32,806 bases of DNA from a bacterium (GCA_016783645.1 JADHWD010000005.1:1-32806); one strand, 5' to 3'. Counted from the stretch's first letter, positions 18,238-28,399 are shown. Notes: generated by a model not told the origin, from the sequence alone. Numbers and translations are program-made.

Positions 18238-18490
18238 TTGAAAATAGGGTCTAGGGGCTGGGGTCTAGGGGCTAGTTCAATGTGGTGTCGACCTCTCCGC
18301 AGTCGACACCATATACAATAATAACAATATATTAGTGTCATGCGGGGACGCATGACACCACTCAAATATCCTGTATGTAGGGGCGACCCTCGCAGTCGCC
18401 CTCAAGACTATTTTCATACTTCGGGGCGCGCCCCAGGCGCATAAGGATTTACTTTTTAAATCCTGAATATCCTGTCTATCCTTGTTAAAT
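18238..18490 (+). repeat. Mosaic dispersed repeat, copy B
   Basis: Same module order as 10892-11335 but without the ~180-bp insert; hairpins at 18284-18310 and 18335-18358; TAGGGGCGACC...GGTCGCCC-type arm; ATCCTGAAT nonamers. Confidence 0.85.
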
Positions 18491-18526
18491 CACATATCAA
18501 ATATCAAATATCAAAACCACATATCT
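18490..18526 (-). repeat. Heptad array ATATCAAATATCAAATATCAAAACC abutting a minus-strand stop codon
   Basis: ATATCAA x3; adjacent to the stop at 18527-18529. Confidence 0.75.
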
Positions 18527-20791
18527 TCATTCCTTTTCAAAAGGAAAACTATCCTCCACCCAGTATGTTGGATAATCCCCCGCCCGGCTGATATACAGAT
18601 AATTTCCCGAAGGTGCGTTCGGTGGGACATTCTGAGTCAAAGTCCTTTGAATCATCCCCCCCGCCGGCATATTGAGCGTTCTTTGAATTACGGGACCGTA
18701 GAATGAACCGTTCGGCAGCTGTATCACAATCCAAGCGTCAAACTGCTGTGCCGCTCCTGACACATTTTCGATGTTAATAGTATAATTGAAAGTCCCTCCG
18801 CCCGCCGGAATCACAATCGGCGGATTCTCCGGAGTCAAAGTGACCTCCACTACCGCCCCGCCGCCGCTGGAAAGCTCAATATCGTCGATATACCATCCTT
18901 CCCGAATAATCGAACCATCGGAACCGAATCTGAACCTGAATTGCGCTTCACCCTGATAAGCGCTGAGGTTGAAAAACGCTTCCCGCCCTTCTATATGCCC
19001 GGCGAATACCGGCGTCTCCGGAGAGAACGGTCCCGAACCGCCGATATTGCGAATCAAATACGGGTAACCGCCCTCCGGTGTGATCTGCGTCCACACCGTA
19101 TCATTGACCATCCTAATCTCTACAATACCGCCATCGTAAGCATAGGGATAATAAGAACTTGACACTTCCGAATCCATATACTGCCAGAATGACAGAATGG
19201 AATTCGGCTGAATAATCAAAACCGGGGTGACTAATCCGCCGTCGGAACGGTTGGCGTAATTACCCGTCCCGGCCGCTCCGCATTTCCAGCTGTGCGTGGG
19301 CGACATACTCCGTTGATCCGACAAATGCCATTGGTCGCTGTAGCCGGAAGTCACCGCTGAATGGCTGTAACTTCCAACTCCGCTTTCCAAGTCATCGAAG
19401 GAATATCCCGCTTCCGCCGGAGTCATAGCCATATCCACCCGGGTCAATTGCCCCGCGGAAACCTGCACATTTTCCGCCGTAACCGGTTCATATCCGTAGC
19501 AGTAACAATGTATATCGTATGTTCCCGGCAGTAACAGCCGGTAATAATCGCTCACTTGAGGATCGGGATAAACTTCATGAGGATTATCATCGACCGTGAT
19601 AATGGCGGGGATCGGAAGGCCGGTATTAACATCGGAGACCAATCCCCTTATCCCCTGATGCGCCATCTCCATATAAGCCAGCATCGCTTCCCGGTTGTCT
19701 TCCCAAAATCCCGGTAAAGTTGACGCGGGCGGCCAAGCATTATTCGACACTTCGATAGTAACATCGGCTCTCCCCTCCCAAGTGTAACAATAGTCCTGCA
19801 TGCCGCCGTAAATAGCGTACCAGGCGGCGCCGTTGGTGATTCCCTGAGGGAAAGAACCGGTGTACATCGGCTGATTGAGTTCGGAATAAGTCAGGCTCAA
19901 ATCGATGAACCAGCCATCATCGGGAGTGGGAGTGTTGACGCTTTGGAAATTGGGATTGCTGTCGTAGGGATAATTCATCACCAAAGCCCCGCCGTGATAA
20001 TTGGCGGACAGAACCGGAGAATGATTCTGCCCGAACTGCATCATAACCTGCACCTCCTGAGGGCGTCCTGTAGTTATATTGAAGGGATCGTCAATCCTAT
20101 CGGGAAATTGTCTGTTTAAATCGAAACCGTTAGCGTTATAGCGGGAATGAGCCGCAGTCCCGTCGGGATTCATCGAAGGCATGATATAGATATGAGTTTC
20201 ATCCACCAATTCCCGCACCTGCGGATTTTCCGGGTAATTGTCCATTAGATAATTGATGAGATACATACACATCTCCATTCCCACCACTTCATCGCCGTGC
20301 ATAGAGGAGATATAGAAAAACTCCGGCTCATCTTCTTCCATATCCACATTATCGGAAATCTCCATCACCCATAATTCCCGCCCCTGCACCGATAGACCGG
20401 CGCTGATCAGATTGCATATAGCGGGATGGGCGGCGGCTATCGCTTGCAGTTCCGCCGTCAATTCCTCAAAAGTGTGGTAATCGTCCATAGGGTCGTCGGT
20501 GTCCCAAGTGCGAGCCTTCAAATCATCAGCGTACTCCTTCGCAGGATTGGGGATGTATTTCACATCATAGCCCTTTCCCTGCAGGCGGGACAGTTCCTCC
20601 GCATTCAAATACAAATAGACTGTCAAACCGTCCACATTTTGAATATGATAATCGTTCTGAATCAGATATTGAATATCTGCGGTTGATTGAGCTTGCATCC
20701 GAGCGTATTTCTGCTCATGGAATTTCCACTGAGACAATGCGATGGACGCTGTCGCCAGTATGATTAGGAAGATGACTGTGATTCGTTTCAT
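18527..20791 (-). CDS. Secreted M14 zinc carboxypeptidase with carboxypeptidase regulatory-like domain
   Basis: HGDEVVGMEMCMYLINYLMDNYP (HxxE), MPSMNPDGTAAHSRYNANGFDLNRQFPD, YHGGALVMNYPYD, VTIEVSNNAWPPAS; signal peptide; IRGLVSDVNTGLPIPAIITVDDNPHEVYPD regulatory domain. Confidence 0.93.
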   Translation of the reverse strand: MKRITVIFLIILATASIALSQWKFHEQKYARMQAQSTADIQYLIQNDYHIQNVDGLTVYLYLNAEELSRLQGKGYDVKYIPNPAKEYADDLKARTWDTDDPMDDYHTFEELTAELQAIAAAHPAICNLISAGLSVQGRELWVMEISDNVDMEEDEPEFFYISSMHGDEVVGMEMCMYLINYLMDNYPENPQVRELVDETHIYIMPSMNPDGTAAHSRYNANGFDLNRQFPDRIDDPFNITTGRPQEVQVMMQFGQNHSPVLSANYHGGALVMNYPYDSNPNFQSVNTPTPDDGWFIDLSLTYSELNQPMYTGSFPQGITNGAAWYAIYGGMQDYCYTWEGRADVTIEVSNNAWPPASTLPGFWEDNREAMLAYMEMAHQGIRGLVSDVNTGLPIPAIITVDDNPHEVYPDPQVSDYYRLLLPGTYDIHCYCYGYEPVTAENVQVSAGQLTRVDMAMTPAEAGYSFDDLESGVGSYSHSAVTSGYSDQWHLSDQRSMSPTHSWKCGAAGTGNYANRSDGGLVTPVLIIQPNSILSFWQYMDSEVSSSYYPYAYDGGIVEIRMVNDTVWTQITPEGGYPYLIRNIGGSGPFSPETPVFAGHIEGREAFFNLSAYQGEAQFRFRFGSDGSIIREGWYIDDIELSSGGGAVVEVTLTPENPPIVIPAGGGTFNYTINIENVSGAAQQFDAWIVIQLPNGSFYGPVIQRTLNMPAGGMIQRTLTQNVPPNAPSGNYLYISRAGDYPTYWVEDSFPFEKE

Positions 20792-20831
20792 AGCGAGCCT
20801 CTCTGTTGTAAAGTGTGAAAGTGCAAAAGTG

Positions 20832-20920
20832 CCGGCAGCCCGGTTTCTCCGAAACTGGGGAATACAAGATCAATACACTGGCAGCTCACATCCGCTGTAC
20901 AGCGGACAAGACCTGCCAGA
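20832..20920. repeat. Dispersed modules: CCGGTTTCTCCGAAACTGGGGAAT and CTGGCAGCTCACATCCGCTGTACAGCGGACAAGACCTGCCAG (20878-20919)
   Basis: First module matches 11128-11155; second is a GGCAGGTC-family hairpin (others at 23039-23078, 26263-26303, 27709-27749). Confidence 0.8.
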
Positions 20921-21143
20921 ACGAGGTATAAATTCTTGAGATATGAGATCTGAAACCTGAGACTTTAACTCAAAACTCGCATCTATTTTATGAATAATAT
21001 TATAATATTATAAAAAATCCTTTGATAAAAAGCCAATTTTACGCTCATCTATTGACAAGCCTAAAGAATTTGATTATATTCCTTACAGATATACATTTGT
21101 GCTTTTTAGAAGCGCTGAAATAGTAATATCAAGGAGGAATAAA

Positions 21144-22580
21144 ATGAAAACGATCATCATCATTTTACTCCCGCTGTTCACAATCTCCGCCGCCGCTCAA
21201 ATCCACCTCTCCGGTCCGCTGTCAGGCGTCCTGCAGGACACAACTTATATTGTGGATAATGATATCTGGGTGCCGGCGGGTAATTATCTGATTATCGAAG
21301 CCGGGGCGGTTTTATTGTTTGAAAATGAAGTTGAATTTGAGATATTCGGCGGTCTGCACGCCGCCGGAACCGAAAATGACAGCGTCAAATTCATAGGATA
21401 TTCCGGTTTATACTGGGCGGGAATAGAATTTCATGAAACGGGGGGTGATTCCGCTATAATGGAGTATTGTATCATATCAGACGCCGCCTCCGGCGACGGC
21501 AGCGGATTATATCTGCGGCTGTCAAATCCGATAATTTCACATTGCGCAATCACCGGGGACTCCGCCCTGAATGGCGGCGGTATTTTATGCGAAAACGCCA
21601 GCCCTTTGATTCAAGATTGTTTCATATACGGTAACTCCGCCCTGCACGGCGCCGGTATCGCCTGTTTGAGAAATTCTCATCCTATCATAGAAAACTGCGT
21701 TTTCACCGATAACAATGCGGAATATTTGGGCGGAGCGGTATATATCTATGACGCGCAAATCACTTTAATTGACTGCGAAATATATGATAATCACAGCGGT
21801 GATGACGGCGCCGGAATTTTCATCGGACACAGCGAAGGCTCACTTATTTCGCGCTGTATAATTCATTCCAACTGGTCGGGCAACGCCGGAGGAGGGATAT
21901 ATGTATATTATTCCGATCCCTTAATCGAGAATTGCGTGATTTCATGCAATAACGCTATAGGACTTGGCAGCGGTATTCATATTTACACTTCTGATTATCC
22001 CGCGATTGTCAACACCATAGTGGAATGCAACAACGGGATGAGCGGCGTCAATATATTCGATTCTGACAATACTTCCATAACATACAGCGATTTTTTCAAT
22101 AACCAAGGCGGAGAATTCAGCGGGCATATACCGCCGAGGTTGGGCGTCATCAGTAATATAAATGTTAATGGCGATTCCTGCGATTACTACTATAATATCT
22201 TCGCTGAACCTTTATTCATAGAACCCTATGGCGGGGATTATCATCTTCAAGCCGGTTCGCCCTGCATCGATGCCGGCGATCCCGCCAGTCCCCTCGATCC
22301 CGACAGCACTATCGCCGATATGGGAGTATATTATTATGACCAGACACCCCAGCCGCCCGTTATCGATGATTTAGTCATTATTGTGGAGGGAAATGATATC
22401 ATTATCCGCTGGTCTCCTTTCACTGTCGCTGTCGGATATAATGTGTACCGGTCGATAGAACCCTATTTCAGTACCAGCGGTATGACTCCGGCGGCGGTTG
22501 TAACTCTGCCGGAATATGTGGAGGAAAACGGTGTGGCGGGAGAGAGTTTTTTCTATATCGTGACCACTATTGTGGACTAG
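21144..22580 (+). CDS. Secreted right-handed parallel beta-helix protein (paralog of 13228..14826, no T9SS tail)
   Basis: Start at the ATG at 21144 with AAGGAGG at 21131-21137 (ORF track start 21099 is upstream); LSGPLSGVLQDTTYIVDNDIWVPAG...LHAAGTENDSVKF and VNGDSCDYYYNIF...GSPCIDAGDPASPLDPD match the paralog. Confidence 0.85.
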   Translation: MKTIIIILLPLFTISAAAQIHLSGPLSGVLQDTTYIVDNDIWVPAGNYLIIEAGAVLLFENEVEFEIFGGLHAAGTENDSVKFIGYSGLYWAGIEFHETGGDSAIMEYCIISDAASGDGSGLYLRLSNPIISHCAITGDSALNGGGILCENASPLIQDCFIYGNSALHGAGIACLRNSHPIIENCVFTDNNAEYLGGAVYIYDAQITLIDCEIYDNHSGDDGAGIFIGHSEGSLISRCIIHSNWSGNAGGGIYVYYSDPLIENCVISCNNAIGLGSGIHIYTSDYPAIVNTIVECNNGMSGVNIFDSDNTSITYSDFFNNQGGEFSGHIPPRLGVISNINVNGDSCDYYYNIFAEPLFIEPYGGDYHLQAGSPCIDAGDPASPLDPDSTIADMGVYYYDQTPQPPVIDDLVIIVEGNDIIIRWSPFTVAVGYNVYRSIEPYFSTSGMTPAAVVTLPEYVEENGVAGESFFYIVTTIVD

Positions 22581-22681
22581 ATGTGAGTTTTAGATATTAA
22601 TCAGCTCCGTTAGCAACTCGGTAGTGTCCCATAGTTATTGTGATAAGCTGATACCTAATATTAACTTTACCATCTTCAGTC

Positions 22682-22709
22682 TGTCATTCCCGCGCAAGCG
22701 GGAATGACA
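22682..22709. repeat. Hairpin TGTCATTCCCGC-GCAA-GCGGGAATGACA
   Basis: Perfect 12-bp arms, GNRA-type tetraloop. Confidence 0.9.
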
Positions 22710-22793
22710 AATTCAACTTTGATTAATAGGGCTATTATTTGCCAGTATTGACAAAAACTATAAGTACCTGATAAATTATAACATAAAGAATCA

Positions 22794-22988
22794 TCACAAT
22801 AAATCATAGACATTACCGGAAGCGGTGTATCCGGCGATAATATAACCGCCATCGCTGGTCTGCTGAACGCTATAGCCCCTATCATTATCGCTTCCGCCGA
22901 AAGTCCGCGTCCACAGTGTATCCGGCTGGGAAAAGGCGGGGATAGTGAGAAGAGATAATAACAGCAGGGCTGTGATTAGAGCTTTCAT
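22794..22988 (-). pseudogene. Truncated exported repeat-protein remnant (WTRTFGGSDNDRGYSVQQTSDGGYIIAGYT family)
   Basis: MKALITALLLLSLLTIPAFSQ signal peptide, then one repeat unit and a stop after 64 aa. The upstream ORF extension MLRFARNDKRCC comes from an intergenic palindrome. Confidence 0.7.
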
Positions 22989-23038
22989 CTTAATTTCCTC
23001 CGCAAAGATGAATGGTTGATATGGATTATCACTCTGTT

Positions 23039-23078
23039 CCGGCAGGTCTTGTCCGCCGTACGGCGTGCAAGACCTGAC
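23039..23078. repeat. GGCAGGTC-family hairpin CCGGCAGGTCTTGTCCGCCGTACGGCGTGCAAGACCTGACAC
   Basis: AGGTCTTG...CAAGACCT arms with inner CGCCGTACGGCG. Confidence 0.85.
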
Positions 23079-23089
23079 ACAACATCTTT

Positions 23090-23176
23090 TGTCATTGCGA
23101 GCGAAGCGAAGCAATCTCTCTTATTAATAATCAATTAGAGAGATTGCCACAAGGCTTTCAGCCTTTAGCAATGACA
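23090..23176. repeat. Palindromic element TGTCATTGCGAGCGAAGCGAAGCAATCTCTC...GAGAGATTGCC...GCAATGACA
   Basis: TGTCATTGC/GCAATGACA termini and inner AATCTCTC/GAGAGATT arms. Confidence 0.85.
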
Positions 23177-23225
23177 TTCTCGGACAGCCTGCAACGACCA
23201 GTGACCAGTGACAAATGACTGCTTT

Positions 23226-23347
23226 TTATCTGCTTAATCCGCTTAATCTGCTGTGAATCTTCTTTCGTTTAATTCGTTTAATTCGTTGTGAATCTTCCCA
23301 CTTTTGCCTTTTTACTTTTGCCTTTTCTTAAATCCTGTATATCCTTG
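23226..23347 (-). repeat. Nonamer elements TGCTTAATCCGCTTAATCTGCTGTGAATC, TTCGTTTAATTCGTTTAATTCGTTGTGAATC, CTTTTGC heptads and ATCCTGTATATCCTTGTTAAT abutting the miaA stop
   Basis: 9-nt periodicity plus GTGAATC caps. Confidence 0.85.
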
Positions 23348-24301
23348 TTAATTAAATCCCTGCTTTTTCAAGTATTCAACAATCTCCTCCGCAATTATAT
23401 CGGGTTCGCGGTCGGCGGCGAACCATTCGACTTTATCGCCTAATCTGCGGAACCAAGTCATCTGCCGTTTGGCGTATCGCCGGGTGTTCCGCTGAATCAG
23501 CTCCAACATCCTGTCATACTCGATTTCATCGTCGAGATATTGAAAGACTTCGCGGTAGCCGGGCGAATTCATGGAATTCAACTCCCGCCCGTATCCCCGT
23601 CGTCTGAGTTCTATCACTTCTTCCAATACTCCGTTCGCCAGCATCCATTCAACACGCTGTTCGATACGGTCATACAGCCAATCCCTCGGTCCGGTCAAGC
23701 CGATATATACCGGTTCGATATACCCCTTTGATTGATTGCCGCCTAATTCGGAGACGGTCATTCCGGTTACCCGGTAGATCTCCAAGGCTCTCAGCAGTTT
23801 CTTTTTATCATTCATATGCACGATTTGAGCGTATTCGGGATCGATATTCTTCAGTTCTTCAAAAAGTGATTCCGCGCCCCGCTCATCGTATTCTTTTTTA
23901 AGCCGTTTTCTGATCTCCGTATCGGACGATTTACCGGAGAATAACCCTTCCGCCATCGCTTGAATATACAGACCAGCGCCTCCTACTACAATAGGCAGTT
24001 TCCTGCTGTCAATAATTTTCACAACCGCCTGGCAGGCTTGGCGGGCGAATTCACCGGCGGAAAAAGTCTCATCAGGGTCGGCGATATCGATCATATGGTG
24101 GGGAACACGGTCCAACTCTTCGATTGAAGGTTTAGCGGAACCGATATTCATCATTCGATATAACTGGCGGGAATCGGCGGAGATGATTTCACCGTTCATA
24201 GCCTCCGCAATCAGAATTCCGGCTGCGGTTTTACCAACTGCAGTAGGTCCTAATATAACCGGAATACGCGGTCTGCTGACTTGTTCGAGTGACGGACACA
24301 T
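23348..24301 (-). CDS. miaA: tRNA dimethylallyltransferase
   Basis: VILGPTAVGKTAAGILIAEAMNGEIISADSRQLYRMMNIGSAKP; ATG overlaps the mutL stop (TGATG). Confidence 0.97.
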   Translation of the reverse strand: MCPSLEQVSRPRIPVILGPTAVGKTAAGILIAEAMNGEIISADSRQLYRMMNIGSAKPSIEELDRVPHHMIDIADPDETFSAGEFARQACQAVVKIIDSRKLPIVVGGAGLYIQAMAEGLFSGKSSDTEIRKRLKKEYDERGAESLFEELKNIDPEYAQIVHMNDKKKLLRALEIYRVTGMTVSELGGNQSKGYIEPVYIGLTGPRDWLYDRIEQRVEWMLANGVLEEVIELRRRGYGRELNSMNSPGYREVFQYLDDEIEYDRMLELIQRNTRRYAKRQMTWFRRLGDKVEWFAADREPDIIAEEIVEYLKKQGFN

Positions 24302-26052
24302 CAACTGCGCTTGAATCTTCTATCCAGTTCGTTCATTTCGATTTTGATATAAGTGGGACGGCCGTGGGGGCATGAAAAAGGAGCGCTGGTGCGGAAAAGG
24401 TCTTCGATGAGTTTCACCATCTCTTCCGGAGATAACCGCTGTCCGGTTTTAACCGCGGCTTTGCAGGCGAAAACTGCGGCGGCGGCCTCTAATGGCTCCG
24501 CCCTTCTATGTTCATCCTGATATTCCTGAAAATAATCCAGCATCTCCCGCACCAAACCCACTTCATCGGATATCTTCACTCCCGCCGGGATCGATTCTAT
24601 CAAATAAGTATGCGGCCCAAACGGCTTGATACCGAATCCCATATTATTGAGGCAGGGAAGGAGCTGTTCAAACAGCTGATCTTCCATAGGAGTGAATTCG
24701 ATTAATCTGGGAAATAACTGTTTTTGCGTGACCGCACTGCCGGAAGTCAGCGCTTTCAATGCGGTTTCATATAATATCCGTTCATGAGCGGCGTGCTGAT
24801 CGATCATAATCAAACCATCTCTCACCTGTGTCACTATATATTTATCATGCAGTTGAAATAGTATATCCGGAATGTAATAGGCTTCGGAGCCGTTGTCCGA
24901 GGATTGCTGTTCAGATTCCGATTTATCAGTTTGTTGAGATTGTCCCAATTCGACCGGGCTCTGGTACAATTGAGCCTGTACTGAAGGGTTCATACTAAGC
25001 CTCTGCGCAGAGTGAGGCTGGCTGAAATATCCCCGCGGCTGTATATCCGTCTGCGGGATGAAGCTGTCAACTCCCAGCGCTTTATGCACCGCCCTTTTAA
25101 CAAAATTACCCGCTTCCCATTCCTGGCGGAATCTCACCTCCAATTTAGCCGGATGCACATTCACATCGACTAACGAAGACTCCATCTCCAGATAAAGGAA
25201 ATAGCAGGGGAAGCTGTCCCGGCCGGCGATTCTTTCGTAAGCCTGCTGGATGAAGAATCCCAGTCTGCGGTCGATGATGCGGCGGTTATTAAGGAAGATG
25301 AATTGATACTGGCGGGTCTTGCGGGTGTGAGATTTATCGGCGGCGAAACCTGTAATTTTATATGGGCCATTGGTCAGATTGACTTCAATCAATCCTTCGC
25401 GCATCTCCCTGCCGAAAATATCGCCGATCCTCTGTGATAAATCAGCGGGGGCATATTTAAATTTCAGTTTGTCTTCGACAAACACAGTCCATTCGATTTC
25501 CGGGCGGGACAGCGCTAAAGCGCGGAATATATTCAGACATTTATCCAGCTCTCTTTGGTCGGATTTGAGGAATTTTTTGCGGGCGGGGACATTATAAAAC
25601 AGATCTTTGACCGCGATCATCGTTCCCGGCGCGGCGCCAGCCGGTACGAAATCTTTTTGAATGCCGCCTTCTATCACTAAACTATATCCTTCAGCGGCGT
25701 CTTTCATTTGGCTGACTGCTGATACACGGGCGACCGAGGCTATAGAAGCTAAAGCTTCACCGCGGAAACCGAGGGAAGTGATATTGACGAGTTCTTCCGC
25801 GCTGAAGATTTTAGAAGTGGAATGCCGGTGAAATGCGATCTGCAATTCCTCGCCCGACATCCCTTCGCCGTCATCGGACACTTTGATCAGCGATTTGCCG
25901 CCTTTTTCCAACGCGATAGTGATAGACGATGCGCCGGCGTCGAGGGAGTTCTCCACTAACTCCTTCAATACCGCATGAGGTCCCTCTATCACCTCACCGG
26001 CGGCTATCTGGCTGATCACATTATCCGAAAGAACCCGTATTCTGCATGTCAT
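24301..26052 (-). CDS. mutL: DNA mismatch repair protein MutL
   Basis: IRVLSDNVISQIAAGEVIEGPHAVLKELVENSLDAGA...GFRGEALASI...; start corrected to the ATG at 26052 because MQLVTCNLFSDK is translated heptad array. Confidence 0.97.
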   Translation of the reverse strand: MTCRIRVLSDNVISQIAAGEVIEGPHAVLKELVENSLDAGASSITIALEKGGKSLIKVSDDGEGMSGEELQIAFHRHSTSKIFSAEELVNITSLGFRGEALASIASVARVSAVSQMKDAAEGYSLVIEGGIQKDFVPAGAAPGTMIAVKDLFYNVPARKKFLKSDQRELDKCLNIFRALALSRPEIEWTVFVEDKLKFKYAPADLSQRIGDIFGREMREGLIEVNLTNGPYKITGFAADKSHTRKTRQYQFIFLNNRRIIDRRLGFFIQQAYERIAGRDSFPCYFLYLEMESSLVDVNVHPAKLEVRFRQEWEAGNFVKRAVHKALGVDSFIPQTDIQPRGYFSQPHSAQRLSMNPSVQAQLYQSPVELGQSQQTDKSESEQQSSDNGSEAYYIPDILFQLHDKYIVTQVRDGLIMIDQHAAHERILYETALKALTSGSAVTQKQLFPRLIEFTPMEDQLFEQLLPCLNNMGFGIKPFGPHTYLIESIPAGVKISDEVGLVREMLDYFQEYQDEHRRAEPLEAAAAVFACKAAVKTGQRLSPEEMVKLIEDLFRTSAPFSCPHGRPTYIKIEMNELDRRFKRS

Positions 26053-26066
26053 TTTATCTGAAAATA

Positions 26067-26097
26067 AGTTACAAGTAACAAGTTGCAAGTAGCAAGA
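26067..26097 (-). repeat. Heptad array AAGTTACAAGTAACAAGTTGCAAGTAGCAAG upstream of mutL
   Basis: 7-nt period; same words as 2601-2630 and 28400-28434. Confidence 0.8.
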
Positions 26098-26303
26098 TTG
26101 TAGGGCGGATTTTTAATCCGCCTTTTATATGCATTCCGATGCTGGAGCGTGGGAACGAGAGGAAATATTACTCTGCTGTCGACCCTCTGCGGTCGACAGC
26201 ATGTCTATGAAATACAAGCGGATGGTGTCGACTGCGGAGAGTCGACACCACACAATACCGTTCTGGCAGGTCTTGCATGCCATAGGCGGGTGTGACCTGC
26301 CAG
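26098..26303. repeat. Hairpin mosaic: GGCGGATTTTTAATCCGCC; GCATTCCGATGCTGGAGCGTGGGAACGAG; GCTGTCGACC-CTCTGC-GGTCGACAGC (26175-26200); GGTGTCGACT-GCGGAG-AGTCGACACC (26224-26249); CTGGCAGGTC...GACCTGCCAG (26263-26303)
   Basis: Perfect inverted repeats read directly. Confidence 0.88.
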
Positions 26304-26312
26304 TTCTTGCGC

Positions 26313-27703
<1,391 letters not shown>

Positions 27704-27708
27704 TTGTT

Positions 27709-27749
27709 CTGGCAGGTCTTGCACGCCGCAGGCGGGTGTGACCTGCCAG
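27709..27749. repeat. GGCAGGTC-family hairpin CTGGCAGGTCTTGCACGCCGCAGGCGGGTGTGACCTGCCAG
   Basis: 10-bp outer arms, inner GCC-GCA-GGC. Confidence 0.9.
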
Positions 27750-27753
27750 CACT

Positions 27754-27840
27754 TGGGTCTTGAGTCCTGAGTCCTGCGTCCTGCGTCCTGAGTCCTGAGT
27801 CCTGAGTCCTGAGTCATTTCCCAAAGCCCAAAGCCTTCTT
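27754..27840 (-). repeat. Heptad arrays (GAGTCCT/GCGTCCT)n and CCCAAAGCCCAAAG 3' of the Smr gene
   Basis: About nine 7-nt units, then CCCAAAG x2, ending a few nt from the stop at 27844. Confidence 0.92.
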
Positions 27841-27843
27841 TCA

Positions 27844-28245
27844 TCACAGAAACACCAATACCGCTCCTTCGCCGCCCTGATTATCAGGAGCGTACTGCCA
27901 GGAAGAATAAAGATTTCTGCCTTCGTTATTTAGATAATGAATCACCAGGGCTTTCAGTTTCGCCTCGCCCGGACTATGCAGACCCTTGCCGTGGATTATC
28001 TTTATCAGGTAATATCCTTTGAGCTTGCTTCCCAATATGAAATTTCTGATCTCTTTAAACGCTTCCTCCTGGGTCAAACCGTGCAGATCCAGCGCCGCTT
28101 CCGGCTCGCGGTTATCTTTCCGCTTAACCTGTTTTTTACGGCGGCGGCGGGGAGCGTTCTGTAAATCGTATTTATCTTCCAATGAGAAGGAATTCTGTTC
28201 CAGCCACTTCACCATCTCCCAATGTTCACCGGAGTACTTCGCCAT
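27844..28245 (-). CDS. Smr-domain (MutS2 C-terminal-like) protein
   Basis: ALDLHGLTQEEAFKEIRNFILGSKLKGYYLIKIIHGKGLHSPGEAKLKALVIHYL = LDLHG...HGKG Smr signature. Confidence 0.92.
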   Translation of the reverse strand: MAKYSGEHWEMVKWLEQNSFSLEDKYDLQNAPRRRRKKQVKRKDNREPEAALDLHGLTQEEAFKEIRNFILGSKLKGYYLIKIIHGKGLHSPGEAKLKALVIHYLNNEGRNLYSSWQYAPDNQGGEGAVLVFL

Positions 28246-28304
28246 CTAATCCTCCAGTAATAAAGGTCTGCAAGTCGAGATAATTTCTCTTGTAACTTAA
28301 TTAT

Positions 28305-28347
28305 TTCCGACAGGTTACGGGCTATGCCCTTGAAACCTGTCGGGAAC
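28305..28347. repeat. Solo hairpin CCGACAGGTTACGGGCTATGCCCTTGAAACCTGTCGGGAAC
   Basis: Equivalent to one half of the 94-bp element at 28874 and 32713. Confidence 0.88.
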
Positions 28348-28399
28348 ACTGAAATGTTTTCAAGTTGGCAAATTCTCAAGTCAGCAAGTTGTCCGATTT

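Noticed and set aside
18150-18365. ORF MSGVMRPRMTLIYCYYCIW... on the minus strand
   Set aside because: Derived from the same TCATGCGGGGACGCATGA hairpin and it overlaps the start of the 18232 gene.
27754-27840. Possible CRISPR-like direct repeat array
   Set aside because: Units are 7 nt with no spacers, no 24-40-nt repeats and no cas genes in the window.
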